64,000 bases of DNA from JBKQVT01 sp963727245 (GTDB lineage Bacteria > Planctomycetota > Planctomycetia > Pirellulales > Thermoguttaceae): the NCBI GenBank assembly GCA_963727245.1, contig CAVSFO010000006.1, forward strand, positions 124,001 to 188,000, in the 5' to 3' direction. Shown in pieces: positions 37,050-47,240 of the stretch (position 1 is its first letter; each line of letters begins with the position of its first letter). The notes under the pieces were generated by a model, which saw only the letters and a list, made by a program, of their open reading frames with translations, did not search any database and was not told the origin of the DNA. Position numbers and translations under genes: made by a program.

Positions 37050-37518
37050 ATGACCAAGAAATCTTTGGCCGAGACGGCGGAAGTGCAACTCTTCGCCGAC
37101 GGCGCGTGCAGCGGCAACCCGGGGCCCGGCGGCTGGGCCTTTATCCTCCGCCACCCGGCCTCCGGCAAGGAACTCCAGCGCCGGCTCGGATCGCCAAACC
37201 ACCAACAACCGCATGGAGATGACCGCCGTCATCCGCGGCCTCGAAGCGCTGAAGCGTCCCACGCGGGTGGAGTTGCTCACCGACAGCATCTACGTCGGCA
37301 AGGGTCTGACCGAGTGGCTGCCGAAGTGGAAGGCCTGCGGCTGGCGGCGCGGCCCGCGCGGCTCCGGCGAGGTCAAGAACGAAGACCTCTGGCGGCGGCT
37401 CGACGAGCTGGTCCAGCAGCACCAGGTGCGATTCGTCCACGTCCGCGGCCACAGCGGCCACGTGGAAAACGAGCGTTGCGACGCCCTGGCCGTGGCCGCC
37501 TATCAGAAGTTCTTGTGA
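37050..37518 (+). CDS. rnhA: Ribonuclease HI, one frameshift
   Basis: Begins at the ATG 37050. FADGACSGNPGPGGWAFIL carries the first catalytic Asp; the second frame has TTNNRMEMTAVIRGLEAL (catalytic Glu), ELLTDSIYVGKGLTEW (Asp) and RFVHVRGHSGHVENERCDALA (His and last Asp). The canonical phrase SPNTTNNRMEM is broken at about 37195: two bases (AC) are missing from CCAAACCACC. Restored length about 156 residues, normal. It degrades RNA in RNA-DNA hybrids during replication. Its 3' end overlaps the 3' end of comEC on the other strand by 16 bases. Confidence 0.88.
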
Positions 37519-40251
37519 CCGAGGAAGCCGTCGGCGCGGATGCCCGCCGCATCGATCGTCACGCCCACCGCGCCGGTCTCGGCCGTATGGAGCACGCGGC
37601 TGCCGGCGTCGCTATAAATCTTCTCGACCGGCCGCAGGTCGTAGCGGCGGTCGCCGCTGATGACCGCCCAGCGGGGCGTGCTCCAGGCGGCCAGGGCGGC
37701 CGGCTCGCTTTGCCGGCTGCCGTGATGCGGGACCAAGAGCACGTCGCAGTGCAGCGGCTGCTCGGCCAGCACCTCGTCCAGCCCCGGCGGCGCCAGGTCC
37801 GCGCCGGTCAACAGGACGACGGTTGGCTGCCGGCAAGTGACCAGCAGGACGAGGCTGTTGGCGTTGTCGCTGCCGGGAGACGACCTGCTGCCGCGGCGTG
37901 GTGAGATGCACTTCGAGGGTGCAACCCTCGACTGGCCTTGAAACTGCGATGGTGCCGGCCAGACTCCTTGCGAGCGGCACGAATGCCCGGCGGCGGACGA
38001 TCGTCGTTGTGCGGGGAAGAGCACGGCCCGGATCGTGCTTCTCGCCCACGGTAATCTGCGGCCGTGTACTCCGTATAAGGCGTCCGCCCGCCGACGGAAC
38101 AGGGACGGTTGCAGCACGCCGGGCAGAACACGTATAATTGGTTCTTCCGTCGTGCGTGTCTGACTAGCACCACGGCTCCATGTAGTCGATGCCCCGAGAC
38201 GGAGCGTGCCGGCGATGGACCGGGCGTAGCGGGCCGGGGACCCGATTTCGCCGGATCGAAGGAAGCGGTGGCAGCGTGCAGGCTGCCCATGTCTATTGAC
38301 AGAACCGCATGAACGGTGCCGTCGGGGCAGTATTCGATCCACCGCGAGAACGTGCAGCGGGACGTTCGATTGGACCCATCGGCGGGCATGACCGGCGATG
38401 CGCACGAAATCACGTGTGTCGGCAGGTTCGGGATCGCGATGATCCATTTCCCTGGAGGTTCGAGGTTCCTGACGGCGGCGGGGCCGCTGACGCGGAAAGG
38501 CCGCCAGAGGCCGAGGCGGCCGGGGATGTCGTCCAGCCGACCGGTGGACGGCGGCCCGCAGCGGCCGCAGGAAGCGGCCGCCGGGGCCGCGCCGGGCCGG
38601 TGCCGGCGCCACCATCGCCTCGACGAGCCCCGGCAGCCGTTGCACAGGCGGGCGCTGGCAGATCGGGCCAGCGGCGGGGCGCTCCGCCCAAGGGCGACGT
38701 CACGAAGCCGCTCAGCAACGCCCCCGCCATCGGCATGCCACAGCAGCGGATCTGACCAGCGCGGCGACCGGTCCGAAAATACGGAAGCGGGCCATCACCA
38801 GCGGCATCGTCACGATTCGATGGTCGCAGCCTGATCGCCGGCACAATGGCGCACCCAGTGGCCGATCTGATCGACCGAGGTACTCGGCCGAAAGGATCGA
38901 CGGTTGTCGCCCGGTAGAGCAGGCGTATCTGCTCACGGGCCCCTGAGTCTGCGGCGTAATCGGGCGGGACCTCGCACTCGTGGAGAAGTGACCAACATCG
39001 GCGGAACCACGCACAGAACCTGGACGACCTGCCCTCGCCGGACTCGTCGGGATTGCAGTACCGTTGCGATCTCGCCGGTATTGCGGCCAGCACCACCATG
39101 TGAAGCTGCTGCTCGTCGACGCTGTAGTTGGCCCGCAGCGGCCGGCGGCCGGTAACCTTGTAAACGCTGCACATGACGGGCCACCACCACACAGGGGCCG
39201 AACACCTGCCGCCATGGGCATCGACCAGCAGCATGTAGAAAAGGAAGTGAGCCTCGGTCCGGATAACCCGTATCATAACGGCTATCCGCACCCGCCGCAA
39301 GCGGTTGCGGGCGGCATAGGGCAGTACGCCCGGCGAAAAGGGCACGGCTCCGGCCAGGGTGACCCAGGTGGGGCAGACGCCGGCAAAATGACCGGCAGGT
39401 GGACGGTGCCGGTCTCGACGAAGGTCTCGATGCGATCCGGGATCGAGTTGCTCGCGGGCGCCCAGCAGCACGGCCGCCGCGATCGCCGAGTGGGCGGGGC
39501 CCACGTACTTGGCCAAGAGCCGGTTGCCGCCGCCGCGAATCCGTTCCAGCCATCGCCGGGCGTCCCACCAGCCGCCGGCGACCAACTGCGTCACCGACTC
39601 GCTGTACGCGGCCCGGAGCTGGCCGCGGACGCGGTCGCCGCGCAGGTGCCCGGCTGCGTCGAATTCGCCCGGGTTGCGCGGCGGCGAGGGCGCGGTCAAA
39701 TGGCCGAACACCCGCAACCGGTCGCCTGCCTCGATTCCGGGCAGCAGGCCGTCGACCGACAGCCGGGCGCGGCCGGAAGCAGGCCGCCAATCGGCGCCGT
39801 CGCGCACGGCCGACAGTTCCACCTCCATGCGGACCTGGTCGTTGGACTTGGCGAAGGTCATCGGGCCTGCGTCGGCCGGGGGCACAACCCGCGGCGTGCT
39901 CAGGGCCGTGACCTCGACGCAGATCGGCTGCGAGGCGTCGCGGGCGAACTGTCCCAGGTCGTCGGCGGGAAACAGATACCAGCGGGCGTGGTGCCAAGAG
40001 GCGGCTGTGGCCGCCGCCGCCAGCAGCACCGCCACCGCCGCGATCCGCAACCGGCCACACCGCCACAAAATCCACCAGGCGGCCCATGCCCCCAGGGCGC
40101 CGAGCCACCAGGCGGCCAGGGGCAGCGGTCCGTAGCGGTCGGCGACGATCCCCGCCGCGACGGCCGCCAGCACGACGACCAGCGGCTGGTAGCGGGCCTG
40201 CCGCGGCGGCGTCACGCCAGGGATCGGGCGAACTGCCGGCATGGGGGGCAT
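37503..40251 (-). pseudogene. comEC: ComEC/Rec2 DNA-uptake channel, heavily corrupted in the middle
   Basis: Start MPPMPAVRPIPGVTPPRQARY near 40251. The N-terminal part is intact to about 39440: transmembrane helices, the DUF4131-like domain (VCVEVTALST-type strands) and AAAVLLGAREQLDP. The C-terminal metallo-beta-lactamase-like end is intact from about 37870 (NANSLVLLV, CDVLLVPHHGSRQSEP, AVISGDRRYD). Between about 37.9 and 39.4 kb no frame is open for long, yet fragments still read as ComEC (RRPLRAN, ARSIAGTL, a garbled DAVVLSHADADH). The pattern suggests very many small indels. ComEC transports single-stranded DNA across the inner membrane in natural competence. Confidence 0.7.
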
Positions 40252-40349
40252 TATGGCCGCACCGCCGCCTTTTCGCAAGCCGCCCCAGGGTTTCCAAAAC
40301 GCCGCCGCCGGGTAAAATGGGGGGGCGAAAGGCAAAACCCTTTACATCT

Positions 40350-40383
40350 GTAGGGTGGGTCGAGTCGCAGCGAGCCCCACCAA
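40350..40383. repeat. Half copy of the GTAGGGTGGGTCG repeat
   Basis: GTAGGGTGGGTCGAGTCGCAGCGAGCCCCACCA matches the left arm of the elements at 52733-52816 and 61600-61680, with a 2-base insertion (GAGTCGC for GAGCGC). The right arm is absent. It lies in the ribF promoter region. Confidence 0.6.
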
Positions 40384-40409
40384 ATCCGCTAAACTCTAAG
40401 TCCTTACCT

Positions 40410-41341
40410 GTGACCCTCTATCGCGACCTCGACAGCCTGCCCGAAAACCTCCGCCACGGCGCCGTGGCGATCGGCAATTTCGACGGCGTCCACCTGGGAC
40501 AGCGCGGATCGTCGAGCGGCTGCTGGCCATGGCCGGGCAACTGGGCACCGCGGCCCTGGTCTTCACGTTCGATCCGCATCCGGCGCGGCTGCTGCATCCC
40601 GAACAGGCGCCGGCGCCGCTCTGCTGGACCGAGCGCAAGGCCCAGTTGCTGGCCGAGTTGGGCGTCCAGGCCGTGCTGGCCTATCCGACCGACGCGGCCT
40701 TCCTGCGGCTGGAGGCCCGCGAGTTCTTCGACCGCATCGTGCTTGGCCGACTGGAGGCCCGCGGCTTGGTCGAAGGGCGGAACTTCTTTTTCGGCCACCA
40801 TCGCCAGGGCACGGTCGAGGTGCTTCGCCAGTTTTGCGACCAGGCCGGCCTGAAGCTGGAAACGGTGGAAGCCGTGGAAATCGGCGGCCGGATCGTCTCC
40901 AGCTCGCTGGTCCGCAAGCTGTTGGCGGCCGGCGAAATCGGCGAAGTCCGCCGGCTCTTGACCCGCCCCTATCGCCTGCGCGGCACGGTCGTCCACGGCG
41001 CCGCACGCGGCGGCGGCCTCGGCTTCCCCACCGCCAACCTCGCACATATCGACACGCTGCTGCCGGGGGAGGGCATTTACGCGGGCGAGGCGCACGTCGG
41101 TGATTGCCGCTATGCGGCCGCCCTGAGCATCGGCCCCAATCCGACCTTCCACGAGCAGGCCCTCAAGGTCGAGGCCTGCTTGCTCGACTTCGAGGGCGAT
41201 CTCTACGACCGGCCCATTGAGGTTGACTTTCTTGCCCGCTTGCGGGACATTAAACGATTCGCATCCGCCGCCGAGCTGGTCCGCCAGATGACCGACAACG
41301 TCCAGGCCGTGCGGCGAATTCACGCCCAGGAATGCCCATGA
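40410..41341 (+). CDS. ribF: Bifunctional riboflavin kinase/FAD synthetase, one frameshift
   Basis: GTG start at 40410 gives VTLYRDLDSLPENLRHGAVAIGNFDGVHLGQR, the nucleotidyltransferase signature of FAD synthetase. One C is missing near 40506 (CAGCGCGG for CAGCGCCGG). The second frame continues ERLLAMAGQLGTAALVFTFDPHPARLL and reaches the riboflavin kinase domain with GLGFPTANL and IYAGEAHVG. Reconstructed length about 310 residues, normal for RibF, which makes FMN then FAD. The stop overlaps the next gene's ATG (ATGA), so it is translationally coupled to the DHH phosphoesterase. Confidence 0.88.
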
Positions 41342-42322
41342 TCGATTGGCCCCGCTTCGTTGACCTGGTTGGAAAACATCGGCGTTTCCTGCTCATCTCG
41401 CACGTTCGCCCCGACAGCGACGCGCTGGGCAGCGAGCTGGCCATGGCGGGCATTCTGGACCACTTGGGCAAGGACGTGTGGATCGTCAACGCCTTTGCCG
41501 TGCCGCCGAACTTGCTATTCCTCGATCCGCAGAAAACGATCAAGCAGTTGGGCGCCGACATCTCGGCCGGGCAACTGGACGACCGCGAAGTGCTCATGGT
41601 GCTGGACACCTCGGCGTGGGTGCAGATGGGCGCCATGGCGGACGTGCTTCGCCAGAGCCGCGCGGTCAAGGTGGTCATCGATCACCATGTCAGCCAGGAC
41701 GACCTGGGGGCCCAGTTGTTCAAAGACCCGGAAGCCGAGGCGACCGGTATGCTGGTGCTGGAGGCGGCCGACGCCCTGGGCGTGCCCTTGACGGCGGAGA
41801 TCGCCCAGCCGCTGTTTGCCGCCATCGCCACCGACACCGGCTGGTTCCGCTTCGCCTCGACCGGGGCCTCGACGTTCCGCGCCGGGCGCGGCTGTTGGAG
41901 GCGGGAGCCCGCCCGGACCTGCTCTACAAGCAGCTTTACGAACAGGAGAGCCTGGCCCGCTTGCAGTTGATCGGCCACACGCTGGCCCGCGCCCGGACCG
42001 AGCGGGATGGGCGGCTGATTTACACCTGGGTCGAGCGTGCCGACTTCGAGGCCACCGGGGCGCTGCCTTCGGACACCGAAGACCTGATCAACATGATGCT
42101 CACCGTCCGCGGCAGCGAAGTGGCCGTGATCTTTGTCGAGACGCCCAGCGGCTTCAAGGTCAGCTTCCGCAGCCGCTGCGAGCTGGATTGCAGCCGCATC
42201 GCCGAGCAATTCGGCGGCGGTGGACACCGCCGCGCCGCCGGCGCCAGATCAAGGAGCCTTTGGCCCTCGGCCGGGAAAAGGTCCTGGAGACCGTCCGCGC
42301 GGCGATGGAGAGAGGGATTTAG
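41338..42322 (+). CDS. nrnA: DHH-family phosphoesterase, NrnA-like, two frameshifts
   Basis: LISHVRPDSDALGSELAM is motif I (Asp-rich metal site), VLDTSAW motif II and VVIDHHV motif III (DHH), followed by EAEATGMLVLEAADALG and ATDTGWFRF. The frame breaks near 41883 (STFRA then LLEAGARPDLLYKQLYEQ) and near 42243 (GGHRRAAGA then IKEPLALGREKV; one C missing). The DHHA1 domain carries EQFGGGGHRRAAG. About 328 residues after repair. NrnA-type enzymes degrade oligoribonucleotides and 3'-phosphoadenosine 5'-phosphate. Coupled to ribF by an ATGA overlap. Confidence 0.85.
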
Positions 42323-42368
42323 GGATTTGGGGATTTGGGGATTTGGGGATTTGGGGATTTGGGGATTG
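42315..42368. repeat. Octanucleotide tandem repeat GATTTGGG
   Basis: About six copies of GATTTGGG (first copy GATTTAGG, last truncated) lie directly after the stop of the DHH gene, whose final codons overlap the first bases. Such arrays are prone to slippage. No gene uses it as coding sequence here. Confidence 0.8.
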
Positions 42369-42385
42369 GAGATGGCGGGGAACGT

Positions 42386-42402
42386 CCGCTTGCGGTTTCG
42401 CA
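42386..42402 (+). repeat. CCGCTTGCGGTTTCGCA dispersed 17-mer
   Basis: The same 17 bases occur exactly at 51026-51042 (reverse strand) and 60573-60589. A degenerate form (TTTGCAGTTTCGCA) is found at 44779-44792. All copies are intergenic and close to gene ends. Confidence 0.6.
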
Positions 42403-42428
42403 ATTCCACCTAACCAACGGTGCCAGCC

Positions 42429-44649
42429 ATGAGCCCTCACGTTGACCCCACACCCGGAGACGACCGCCGCGGCTTCCTCATCAAGGCGGCCGTCTTGTTG
42501 ACCGTGACCGTTCTGCTTGCAGCGTCTCCTTGCGAGGCCTTCCAGCGAGAGAGCCAGCCCAACAAGGTCGCCCTGGCGGCGATTCAGGACGAGGAGTGGT
42601 CCGTCCGCGTGGCGGCCGCAGAGGTCCTGGGCGACATGGGGCCGGCGGGGAAGGTCGCCATTGTGCGGCTGGCCGACCTGTTGCATGACAAGAACTGGGG
42701 TGTCCGCGTGGCGGCCGCCGCTGCTCTCGGGCGTGTCGGACCGGATGCGCTGCCGACCGTGGCCAAGGCGATTCGAGAGGACGACCCGGCTCTGCGCATG
42801 CTTGCGGTGTTGGCATTGGCGCGGATGCCATCCGGCACGGTCGGGTTGCTAACGGAGCGGTCGCTCCACGACAAAGACCGCATGGTCCGCGCGGTCGCCA
42901 CCGAGGCCCTGGGGCACTCGGGTGCCGATGCCAGGCAGGTTGTCCCGCTGCTGATAAGACTACTCGGCGACGAAGTGCCGGAGGTCCGCGGTGCGGCGGC
43001 CGCCGCCTTGGGCTATATCGGGCCCGAGGCCAAGACCGCCATGCCAGCCCTGGCGAGGTTGCTGGCCGACAAGCAGCCGGAGCTTCGCCAGGCGGCACTT
43101 TGGGCGTTGGGCCAGATGGGATCCGCCGACCACGAGGCCGTGCAGGTGCTTTCGCAACTCATGGCCGACAAAAGACCGTTTGTCCGAACCAGCGCCGGTT
43201 TGGCTCTTGCGCAGCTCGGTCCCCCGGGGACCCGGGAACTCACCCGGCTGTTGCGGCACCAGGACGGCGATGTCCGCGCGGCCGCCGCCAGGGCTGTAGG
43301 ATGCGTGCGGCCGGCCGCGGAATCTGCCGTGCCGGAACTTACTCCACTGCTGCGCGACGACCAGGCACAGGTCCGCGAGGCGGCCTTCGCGGCTTTGCAG
43401 CAAATGGGACCGGCGGCCAAAGGGGCGATCGCGCCGCTCCTGCAACAACTGCGGGACAAGAACCGCGACGTGCGTCAACATGCCGCCTATCTTCTGCTGG
43501 CGATCGGGCCGGCGGCCAACGAGGCCACTCCCGCGCTTGCCGAACTGCTGCGCGACCAGGAGAGCGACGTTCGTGCGGCCGCGGCCGCGGCGCTAGGAAG
43601 GATGGGACCGGCCGCCAAGGATACCATTCCCGCCCTGACCGATTTGCTGGGCGACCCGCAGTGGAGGGTTCGCTTTGCGGCTGCGCAGGCTTTAGAGTCG
43701 ATGGGACCGGCGGCCAAGACGGCCATCCCGGCGCTTGTGAAGATGCTCCGCGATCAAGTACAGTCGCTGCCATTTACGGCTGAGGGCGTTTTGGCAAAGA
43801 TCGGACCGGCGGCAGTGCCGGCACTCATCGAAGCGCTGGCAGGATCCATTGCCCTCGTGCCAAGAGCGGGTCCTCGGTGCCCTCGCCATGATTGGACCGG
43901 CCGCCAAGGATGCCGCTGCGGCGATTAAGGAACGGTTGCGGAAAGGCAAGCCAAGAGTTCGCATGGCCGCTGCCGCCGCCCTGGGCGCGATGGGACCGGC
44001 GGTCAAAGACGCCATACCCCTCCTTATCGAACTGCTGCGGGATGAAGACTGGAATATGAGGGACACGGCCGCCGCGGCTCTGGGAGAAATCGGACCGCCC
44101 GCCAAGGACGCCGTGCCGACACTGGTCGAACTCCTCAACAACAGCATGGTCTGCCCTTCAGTTCGCAAGTCGCTGAGCAAGATCGGGCCGGCCGCGATTC
44201 CAGCCCTCACCCAAGCGCTGCGGGAAAAGAACGATGAGTCGTTCCTTTTCAGCGTCGCGTTGGCCCTGGGCGAGGTCGGACCTGCCGGCACGGCGGCGCT
44301 GGCGCAGCACCTGGGCGACAGGAAGAGCAAGGTCCGGGTGGCCGCGGCCCAGGGGCTAGCACAAATGGGACCGGCCGCGAACGATGCCGTCCCCGCACTC
44401 GCACGACTGCTGGGTGACGAAGAGGCGGGCGTCCGCGCCGCTGCCGCTACGGCCCTGGGCCAACTGGGGCCGACGGCCCATGCCGCCGCGGGGCCGCTCG
44501 CGCAACTATTGGTCGATCCCGAGCCATCGGTGCGCAAAGCGGCCGCCGAGGCGCTGTTGAAGATACGCCGAGCCGGAGATGCGAAGAAGAGGCCACAAAC
44601 GAACCGCGCGCCGCCGAGTTTGCTGAATGAAGAAGACCCGATGGGATAG
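42429..44649 (+). CDS. HEAT-repeat protein with a Tat signal borrowed from the Rieske gene, one frameshift
   Basis: Starts MSPHVDPTPGDDRRGFLIKAA, identical over 21 residues to the Rieske protein encoded 2.4 kb downstream; DRRGFLIK is a twin-arginine motif, followed by a hydrophobic stretch (LLTVTVLLAASP). The remaining about 715 residues are about 18 HEAT repeats of roughly 39 residues, consensus MGPAAK.AIPAL..LL.D....VR.AAA.ALG. One frame break near 43845-43855 (EALAG then LPSCQERVLGALAMIGP). HEAT solenoids bind proteins or serve as scaffolds; an exported one near a cytochrome bc complex may assist assembly, but this is inference. Confidence 0.75.
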
Positions 44650-44818
44650 GACTCATTCGAATCATGAACTGGAAGACAGGGGACCGGGAACTCAGGTGGC
44701 CGCCATTCGCCCTTATTTCCCTCACCCTGACCCTCCCCGGGCACCGACCGAAGGTTGGTCGGGAGAGGGGACCTTGAGTTTGCAGTTTCGCAGCTTAATA
44801 TCATTAACGGTGCCAGCC

Positions 44819-45401
44819 ATGAGCCCTCACGTTGACCCCACCCCCGGCGACGACCGCCGCGGCTTCCTCATCAAGGCGGCCGCCGTGCTATCGGCGGCGG
44901 CGGCGTATGCCGTGCCCACGGGCCTGGGGCTGCTCGGCTTCTTGAACCCCTGGCGCAAGGGCGGCCTGCCGACCGGCACGGACCGTATCGACGCGGACCG
45001 GCCGCCGCTGGTTCCCGTGGCGATGCTGTCGGCCTTGGCCATCGGCGGCCCGCCGCAGGAGTTCCCCGTCGTTGCCGCGCGGCAAGATGCCTGGACCTTC
45101 TCGACCGAGCCCGTCGGCCGGGTATTCCTGGTCCGCACCGGCAAGGACCGGGTCAGAGCGTTCCAGGTCCTCTGTCCCCACGAGGGCTGCCCGATCAAGT
45201 TCCACCGGGACAGCGGACTGTTTCGCCTGCACCTGTCACACCCATCCCCAGTTCGACCTCGACGGCAAACGCCTCGACGAGCACTCGACCAGTCCCCGCA
45301 ACCTCGACGAGTTGGAGGCGAGCGTCGGCCCCGGGGGCGAAGTGCTGGTCAGGTACGAGAAATTCCGCCCCGGCATCGCCGAGAAGATTGCATCCACATG
45401 A
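44819..45401 (+). CDS. Rieske iron-sulfur protein, one frameshift
   Basis: Begins MSPHVDPTPGDDRRGFLIKAA with a Tat motif and a hydrophobic anchor (VLSAAAAYAVPTGLGLLGFL). The [2Fe-2S] ligands are in VLCPHEGCPIKF (Cys-His) and, in the next frame, FACTCHTHPQFDLDGKRLD (Cys..His). The break is at about 45220, where CTGTTTCGCC has one T too many. After repair the protein has about 194 residues and ends RYEKFRPGIAEKIAST. It transfers electrons from quinol to cytochrome c in a bc-type complex. Its stop overlaps the cytochrome b start (ATGA), indicating translational coupling. Confidence 0.88.
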
Positions 45402-47191
45402 GCAAACTCCGCGATTGGATCGACCAGCGCACCGGTGCGGCCGCCGCCTGCCGCCAGTGGCTCGACCGTCCGGTCGGCGGCGGGCCGGCCTGGCGGCTGG
45501 TCTGGCCCAGCACAATCGCCTTCATCTTCTTCACCCAAGTGATCACCGGCCTGGTGCTGTGGATGTACTACACCCCCGCCGCGCAAAGCGCCTGGGAAAG
45601 CGTCTATTACCTGCAATACCACGTCCAGGGCGGCTGGCTGCTGCGGGCCGTGCACCACTACGCCGCGCAAACGATGTTGGTCCTGGTCGGCATCTACCTC
45701 GTGCACATGATCGTCTGCGGGGTCTACCGCGCGCCCCGCGAAGTGCTCTTCTGGACCGTCGTGCTCATGGGGCTGGTCACGCTGGCACTCTGCCTTACCG
45801 GCGACCTGCTCCCCTGGGACCAGAACGCCTATTGGAGCACGCACATCCGCACGGGCTTCCTGCTGAAGCTGCCGGGCGTGGGCGTGCGGCTCTTCGAGCT
45901 GGCGGCCGGAGGGCCGGACTTCGGCCACCTGACGCTGGCCCGCTTCGTGGCCTTGCACGCCGGGGTCTTTTCGGCGGCCTTCGCGCTGCTGCTCTGGTGT
46001 CATGCCCGGCTGGCGCGGCGTCATGGCCTGGAGGGCGGAACGGACCAGCAGCCAGTGGTTGCCTACTGGCCCCGCCAAGCATTCCGTGACGCCGTGGCGT
46101 GCCTGGCGGTCATGGCCGTGGTGTTGGCCCTGTCGCTGCAAAATGGCCTGTCGCCGCAGCATCGCGGAGTGACGCTGGGCCCGCCGGCCGACCCGGCGAA
46201 GGTCTACGAGGCCGCCCGGCCGGAGTGGTCGTTCCGCGGACTCTTCGAGTTGCGCGAACTGTTTCCCGCCAGGCTGGAAACCGTGCCCATCTTCGTCCTG
46301 CCCACGCTGGTGCTCTTGATGATCCTGGCGATGCCGTGGATCGGGCGGATCGCCGTCGGGCGCTGGTTCAACGTGGCACTGATCGTCGTGCTGCTCGGCG
46401 GTCTGGGCGTCCTCACCTGGATCTCGCTTTCTGGTGACGCGCGGAACAAAGATTACCAACAAGCGCTCGCCGCGGCCCGCACCCGGGCCGAGCGGCTGAA
46501 GGAACAGATCGCCCCGGAGCCCGACCGCCCGCCGGAAATTCCCCCCGCCGGCGCGCTTTGGCTAGCGCGTCGGGACGCCCGGGCGGTGGAGCTGTTTGCT
46601 TCCTGCGCCACGTGCCACGACTATCGCGACGGCCGCGACACCTTTTCCCGGCCTGCCGGATGGCAGCCGACGGCCCCCGATCTGTATCGCTTCGCCAGCC
46701 GGCCGTGGTTGGCCGCCTTCCTCGATCCCAAGCAGATCTCCGGCCCGCGGTTCTTCGGCAACACGAAATTCCGCCGGGCGCTGATGCCGTCGTTCGTCAA
46801 GAATACGCTCAGCAAGCTCGACGACAAGGGCAAGGCCGAGTTGCAGGACCTGATTGCGGCCCTTTCGGCCGAGGCCGGCCTGCGCTCTCAGCGGGCGCTG
46901 GACGCCCGGGACGCCGCGAAGATCAAGGCCGGGCGGGCCGCGCTAACCTCGTTCGGCTGCACCGATTGCCACAAGTTCCGCACGCAGGGGCAAATCGGCG
47001 ACGCGCCGCTTTTGACCGGCTACGGTTCGCGGTCGTGGCTGGTGGGCATCATCAGCAACCCGGCCCACAAGCGATTCTATGGCACGAAGAACGACCGCAT
47101 GCCGGCCTACGCCGCCACGGACGATCCGGCCAAGAACATTTTGAGCGACGAGGATATCGGGTTGTTAGCGGACTGGCTGCGCGGGCAATAG
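45398..47191 (+). CDS. Cytochrome b fused to a di-haem cytochrome c region
   Basis: A 597-residue fusion. Residues about 30-220 form cytochrome b6-like helices with haem-b histidines in LLRAVHHYAAQTML and FVALHAGVFSAAFALLLWCHARL and the LLPWDQNAYWST loop of the quinol site. Residues about 225-350 resemble subunit IV (PEWSFRGLFELRELFP; VPIFVLPTLVLLMIL). The C-terminal part has two c-type haem sites, FASCATCHDY and FGCTDCHKF, and Met-containing MPSFVKN and MPAYAAT as possible axial ligands. With the Rieske protein it forms a complete quinol:acceptor reductase core, a fused arrangement known in planctomycete-like bc complexes. Confidence 0.88.
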   Translation: MSKLRDWIDQRTGAAAACRQWLDRPVGGGPAWRLVWPSTIAFIFFTQVITGLVLWMYYTPAAQSAWESVYYLQYHVQGGWLLRAVHHYAAQTMLVLVGIYLVHMIVCGVYRAPREVLFWTVVLMGLVTLALCLTGDLLPWDQNAYWSTHIRTGFLLKLPGVGVRLFELAAGGPDFGHLTLARFVALHAGVFSAAFALLLWCHARLARRHGLEGGTDQQPVVAYWPRQAFRDAVACLAVMAVVLALSLQNGLSPQHRGVTLGPPADPAKVYEAARPEWSFRGLFELRELFPARLETVPIFVLPTLVLLMILAMPWIGRIAVGRWFNVALIVVLLGGLGVLTWISLSGDARNKDYQQALAAARTRAERLKEQIAPEPDRPPEIPPAGALWLARRDARAVELFASCATCHDYRDGRDTFSRPAGWQPTAPDLYRFASRPWLAAFLDPKQISGPRFFGNTKFRRALMPSFVKNTLSKLDDKGKAELQDLIAALSAEAGLRSQRALDARDAAKIKAGRAALTSFGCTDCHKFRTQGQIGDAPLLTGYGSRSWLVGIISNPAHKRFYGTKNDRMPAYAATDDPAKNILSDEDIGLLADWLRGQ

Positions 47192-47240
47192 CTCCAGTTC
47201 TTCAGCAACCACCGGGGCGTTGGCGACATCGCTGTGGACG

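Noticed and set aside
44627..47191. Single 854-codon frame read as a Rieske-cytochrome b fusion
   Set aside because: The Rieske cluster-binding end is in the adjacent frame and stops at 45401; the long frame only appears because the indel returns it to the cytochrome b frame.
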